From the NCBI RefSeq assembly GCF_027579695.1, contig NC_083575.1, forward strand, positions 37,561,154 through 37,625,153: 64,000 nucleotides of DNA, written 5' to 3'. The notes beneath the pieces are model-generated. The model was given only the letters and a program-made list of their open reading frames with translations. It was not told where the DNA came from and searched no databases. Source of the stretch: Neoarius graeffei (lineage: Eukaryota; Chordata; Actinopteri; Siluriformes; Ariidae). This document shows, piece by piece, positions 60,592 to 64,000 of this stretch (positions are counted from its first letter, which is position 1; each line of letters opens with the position of its first letter). Position numbers and translations under genes: made by a program.

Positions 60592-60894
60592 AAATAACCA
60601 CTGACCACGTCCTTCACTGCTACCCTAATAATTCTGTCATGTATTTGTCAGCAGATCTCTGATCAAGTACTTCTGTCTCTTCTAAACACCATACCTATAT
60701 GAACTCTACTGGATGTCTTAGAAGAATTTTGTGAGCTACTAGGCCTTGTTTCTGCATATTAGTCTGTCCTGTTTTAATTATCTTTTTTTCCATTTAGCTT
60801 TCTGATCTTTGGATTAGTCTACTTCACTCCATTATTCATTACCTGATCCCATACTCATTGTCATTTATGCATCTGTAGTAAGCACAATCGCTCT

Positions 60895-61110
60895 AGAGCC
60901 TATTGAAAACTGGGCATGAGGCATCAATACCCCTAAGTGGAACCCCAGTCCATCACAGTTACCATGCACACATTTTCACACACTTGTTCACATCTTGGGC
61001 AAATTTTTACATCGCCAATTCGCTTGGCGGCATGTTTTTTCAGAAATGGGAAGAAACCAAAGATTGTGAAGGAAACCCACGGAGGCAAAAACATGCCCAG
61101 AAACTCGTGT
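60895..61110 (-). repeat. Degenerate older SINE copy
   Basis: GGAACCCCAGTCCATCACAG, ATCGCCAATTCGCTTGGCGG and GGAAACCCACGGAGGC follow the order of an older fish SINE in reverse. Confidence 0.5.
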
Positions 61111-61180
61111 TCAGGATATCCTATTGATGACTTGTCTTTTTGCTTTGGTCATGAATATTCTTAAATTCCTGACACTATAT

Positions 61181-61930
61181 CAAATCAAATCAAGTTTATT
61201 TGTATAGCGCTTTTAACAATAAACATTGTCGCAAAGCAGCCTTACAGAATTTGAACGACTTAAAACATGAGCTAATTTTATCCCTAATCTATCCCCAATG
61301 AGCAAGCCTGTGGCGACGGTGGCAAGGAAAAACTCCCTCAGACGACATGAGGAAGAAACCTCGAGAGGAACCAGACTCAAAAGGGAACCCATCCTCATTT
61401 GGGCAACAACAGACAGCCTGACTATAATATTAACAGTTTTAACAGGTATAACCCTCAACTGTCCTCATTGGGCCGTCCTTCACAGGAGCGGTGCGATAAA
61501 ACTCCGACCAGACACAGGGCACCAGGATGGATCAAGCAGGTCCGAGGGGCAGAAGAGACCAGCATCTCAATCCCAGGATCAACATGTAACACAGAGGGAC
61601 AGATTGGGGGGGGGAGAGAGAGAAAAGAAAACACATTGTTAGGTATGCCCTAAAAATGACAAGTATTAAATCTGTGTGGTAGGCTCGCAGAGACGAGAGT
61701 CTTTACATCAGGCATAACACACAACAATGGCATGTTAATATGGTAAAATATATCATGACCTGCTCTGGCTGGATGCTTGATTGGGTGATGGGAGCACACT
61801 CCTCAGCAATGATGAGATGCAGATGGGACCCTTAGGGCTGGCCAAGACAATTCAGTTACATTTCACCGGGTCTGGGACATGCGACAGAATGTTTGACGGC
61901 CGATTCCCTGCAGGCTACGATAGCCAGTCG
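61181..61930 (+). repeat. Dispersed fish repeat, copy 2
   Basis: Collinear with 49908-50792 (AGCGCTTTTAACAAT, GGCAAGGAAAAACTCCCTCA, GGATCAAGCAGGTCCGAGG). Confidence 0.7.
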
Positions 61931-61934
61931 AGGT

Positions 61935-63170
61935 CTCCACCCTCTCCACCAAAAGATGTTCTTTATATGTACTTCATTTTATCTATCATTCTTTGTGTAG
62001 TTCATTAACATTTTGATATGCATATTGGAATTAAACTTTGTTTTGGATAAGTTTAGATTAGACTGATCTTGGATCTCCCTGTGCCTGTAACTTGGAGCCT
62101 CTTTCTGACCTGTATCTGTTATTATAGGCCTGTCTATTTAATACTGAACTCCATCTCTCTCTCTTTCATTTCTGTAAGCAACAGTGGTGTGTGCTGAATA
62201 ACTTGGGCAATCACGGCAATCTTTGTGTACTTTTTTTTTTACATTTCTAAGGATTGTACAGGTTGATGTAACAAAACCTGTGATTTTATTCACAGTCAAC
62301 CCTAAGAGCAGAGACTCGAGCAGAGTCAGTCTTTTCAGCTTTTCTCCAAGAGTTGAGTTTGTAGGTAGATGTTTGAGCTTTATGGCCTCTAGAGTACTTG
62401 GAGTGTCCTCTGACCTTTAAATACTGCTTTTCATTTCCTGTCCTTTTTATATTCATGGATCAGTATGACATGACCAATATATCCAGATTACATCTGAGCA
62501 CTTTCATATGCAGCATTGCTATCAGTTCATTTTAGTATTAGTATTTTTCCCCTATATGTTACACATGCACAGCTACACACTCGCACACATTATTCCTAAA
62601 TGAAATGAATCATTTGTTCTGCACTGATATAGGTGGTTTAATTTATGGATCAGTATACAGGGCTGAGGGCATGACTGTTGAGCCACAGTGTGTCAACACT
62701 TGTTGCATGTTTATGCGCAAATGCTTTTCACAGAAAAAAAAATTAGATAATTTTTTTTTTTAATTTAATGTTTCTAAGATAGATGGTAAGGTATCTGAAA
62801 ATTTGGGTATATACAGCGGTGACAAATATGTGACCTGACCAAGTACAAAAACAGTTGATTATATTTTATATAATGTTTGATTTAATCTTTTATTTGTCTT
62901 AATCTTCAAGGTGAAGGGCATTTATTTATTTTTACCATTTTAGTCTAATTTGTCGCGTATAATATTTAGTCATTTGAATTAAGCTGATTACTAAAATCAA
63001 TTAAGAAAATTAATAAAAGGTAGGTGTTATTAATAAGCAAAATAGTAGTTTTGATATTTTTGTTTTGAAAATCAAAATAAATTGTTTATTATTAAAAATC
63101 ATAAAACTAGTGATTACATAAATATTCACCCCATGCTGTGAAACTCTTAAACTGCTTCAGCATAAGTCCC
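61935..63170. other. Region with no recognised feature
   Basis: AT-rich sequence; no exon or transposon end recognised. Confidence 0.5.
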
Positions 63171-63172
63171 TG

Positions 63173-63273
<101 letters not shown>

Positions 63274-64000
63274 TTATGAAACTGTGGCACTTTAGTCAAA
63301 TATAAACAAAGTTTCTCAGTGTTTTCTGTGCTATGCAGCTTTTTTTTTAATTAGTCACCAAAAGCCGTATAGTTGATGGTGCTTTTTGTCCTCTTTTATC
63401 CTTAGAAAATCGCAATTGTGGAGGCACAGAAGTTTAAATACAAAAAAAAGGAAAAGATGACAATTATGCATGACCCATGTCTAATTTAGACAAACTCAAC
63501 TTCCTCTGCTTCACTGTTAATTGACTGCTTTTGACAAGACAAAATTGGAGAGAAGAGCTAATTTGCAATCAGATCATGCTGCTGCACAGAATTATCAAGT
63601 TCTAACGTGAACAATGTGCCAATCAGTGTGCACTGAAAGATGTGTGGAGGAGGGCTAGTATAGGGGTAAATGTGTGGTAAGAGTAGAGGACCAGGCAGAG
63701 AATGTTACTGTTTCTCTGGCCAAACCTGAACAAATAGAGAGGCTTCGAGGAGTATTGAGTGCGTGTGTGGGCTGAATGCTCAGTTTTGACAGCAGTATAC
63801 CGATCAGCCACTGCTGGGAATAAGTCAGTTGACAGTAAATCTAGCTCATATAGCTTATAAATCTCTGGCCTGGCACTAGCATGTAGTTAACACTGATATT
63901 CCAGCAGTGATATATATCTGGTATATCACTGCAGTGACGTGGCCACTCTGACAACTTAAAGCTCATAGGCAATGGTTTTAATTTTATGCACATTTGAAAC

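Overview
The window is vertebrate nuclear DNA, almost certainly from a ray-finned (teleost) fish. The evidence is two spliced vertebrate genes, about nineteen copies or fragments of one tRNA-derived fish SINE, and many Tc1/mariner, hAT and TTAA-flanked DNA transposons. I cannot name the species. There are no bacterial-type operons, CRISPR arrays or stand-alone RNA genes that I can support.

Two host genes are present, both on the minus strand. COX7A2L (SCAF1, the respiratory supercomplex factor) has three coding exons at 24227-24298, 19776-19910 and 11637-11780, giving 116 residues. KCNG3 (the electrically silent Kv6.3 potassium channel subunit) has two coding exons at 46327-46985 and 42603-43248, giving 434 residues. 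The two genes are also neighbours in the same orientation on human 2p21, so this is a conserved microsyntenic block; EML4 and MTA3 would be expected outside the window. COX7A2L acts in the inner mitochondrial membrane and KCNG3 in the plasma membrane, so their adjacency is positional, not functional.

Nearly everything else is mobile DNA. From the left: an L1-type LINE (about 1.4-5.8 kb) is split by a DNA element with 36-bp terminal repeats and by a SINE. A fossil Tc1 element lies at 6.8-8.35 kb. A three-layer nest lies at 9.3-11.0 kb. COX7A2L intron 2 (11.8-19.8 kb) holds a mariner MITE, an old Tc1-like fossil carrying a younger, nearly intact Tc1 element, and a minus-strand LINE split by a BED-finger hAT element. 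COX7A2L intron 1 (19.9-24.2 kb) is almost wholly one Tc1 element carrying two further transposons, one of which contains a RecQ-type helicase fragment. A second three-layer hAT-like nest lies at 24.7-28.0 kb.

Between the genes there is a TIR element carrying two SINEs (28.5-30.7 kb), a Tc1 element whose transposase is broken by a single stop codon (33.9-35.5 kb), a possible divergent promoter (about 36.65-36.83 kb) and a TTAA-flanked THAP-domain element (37.6-39.1 kb). The KCNG3 intron holds a 657-bp TTAA-flanked MITE whose sister copy lies at 50.8-51.5 kb. From 47.4 to 64 kb I see no host exon, only SINEs, microsatellites, a degenerate Tc1 element (57.0-58.4 kb) and a Crypton-like exon fragment (60.1 kb).

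Exon boundaries come from reading the sequence and recalling the human proteins; no alignment was run. Transposon superfamilies are inferred from terminal repeats, target-site duplications and protein motifs.
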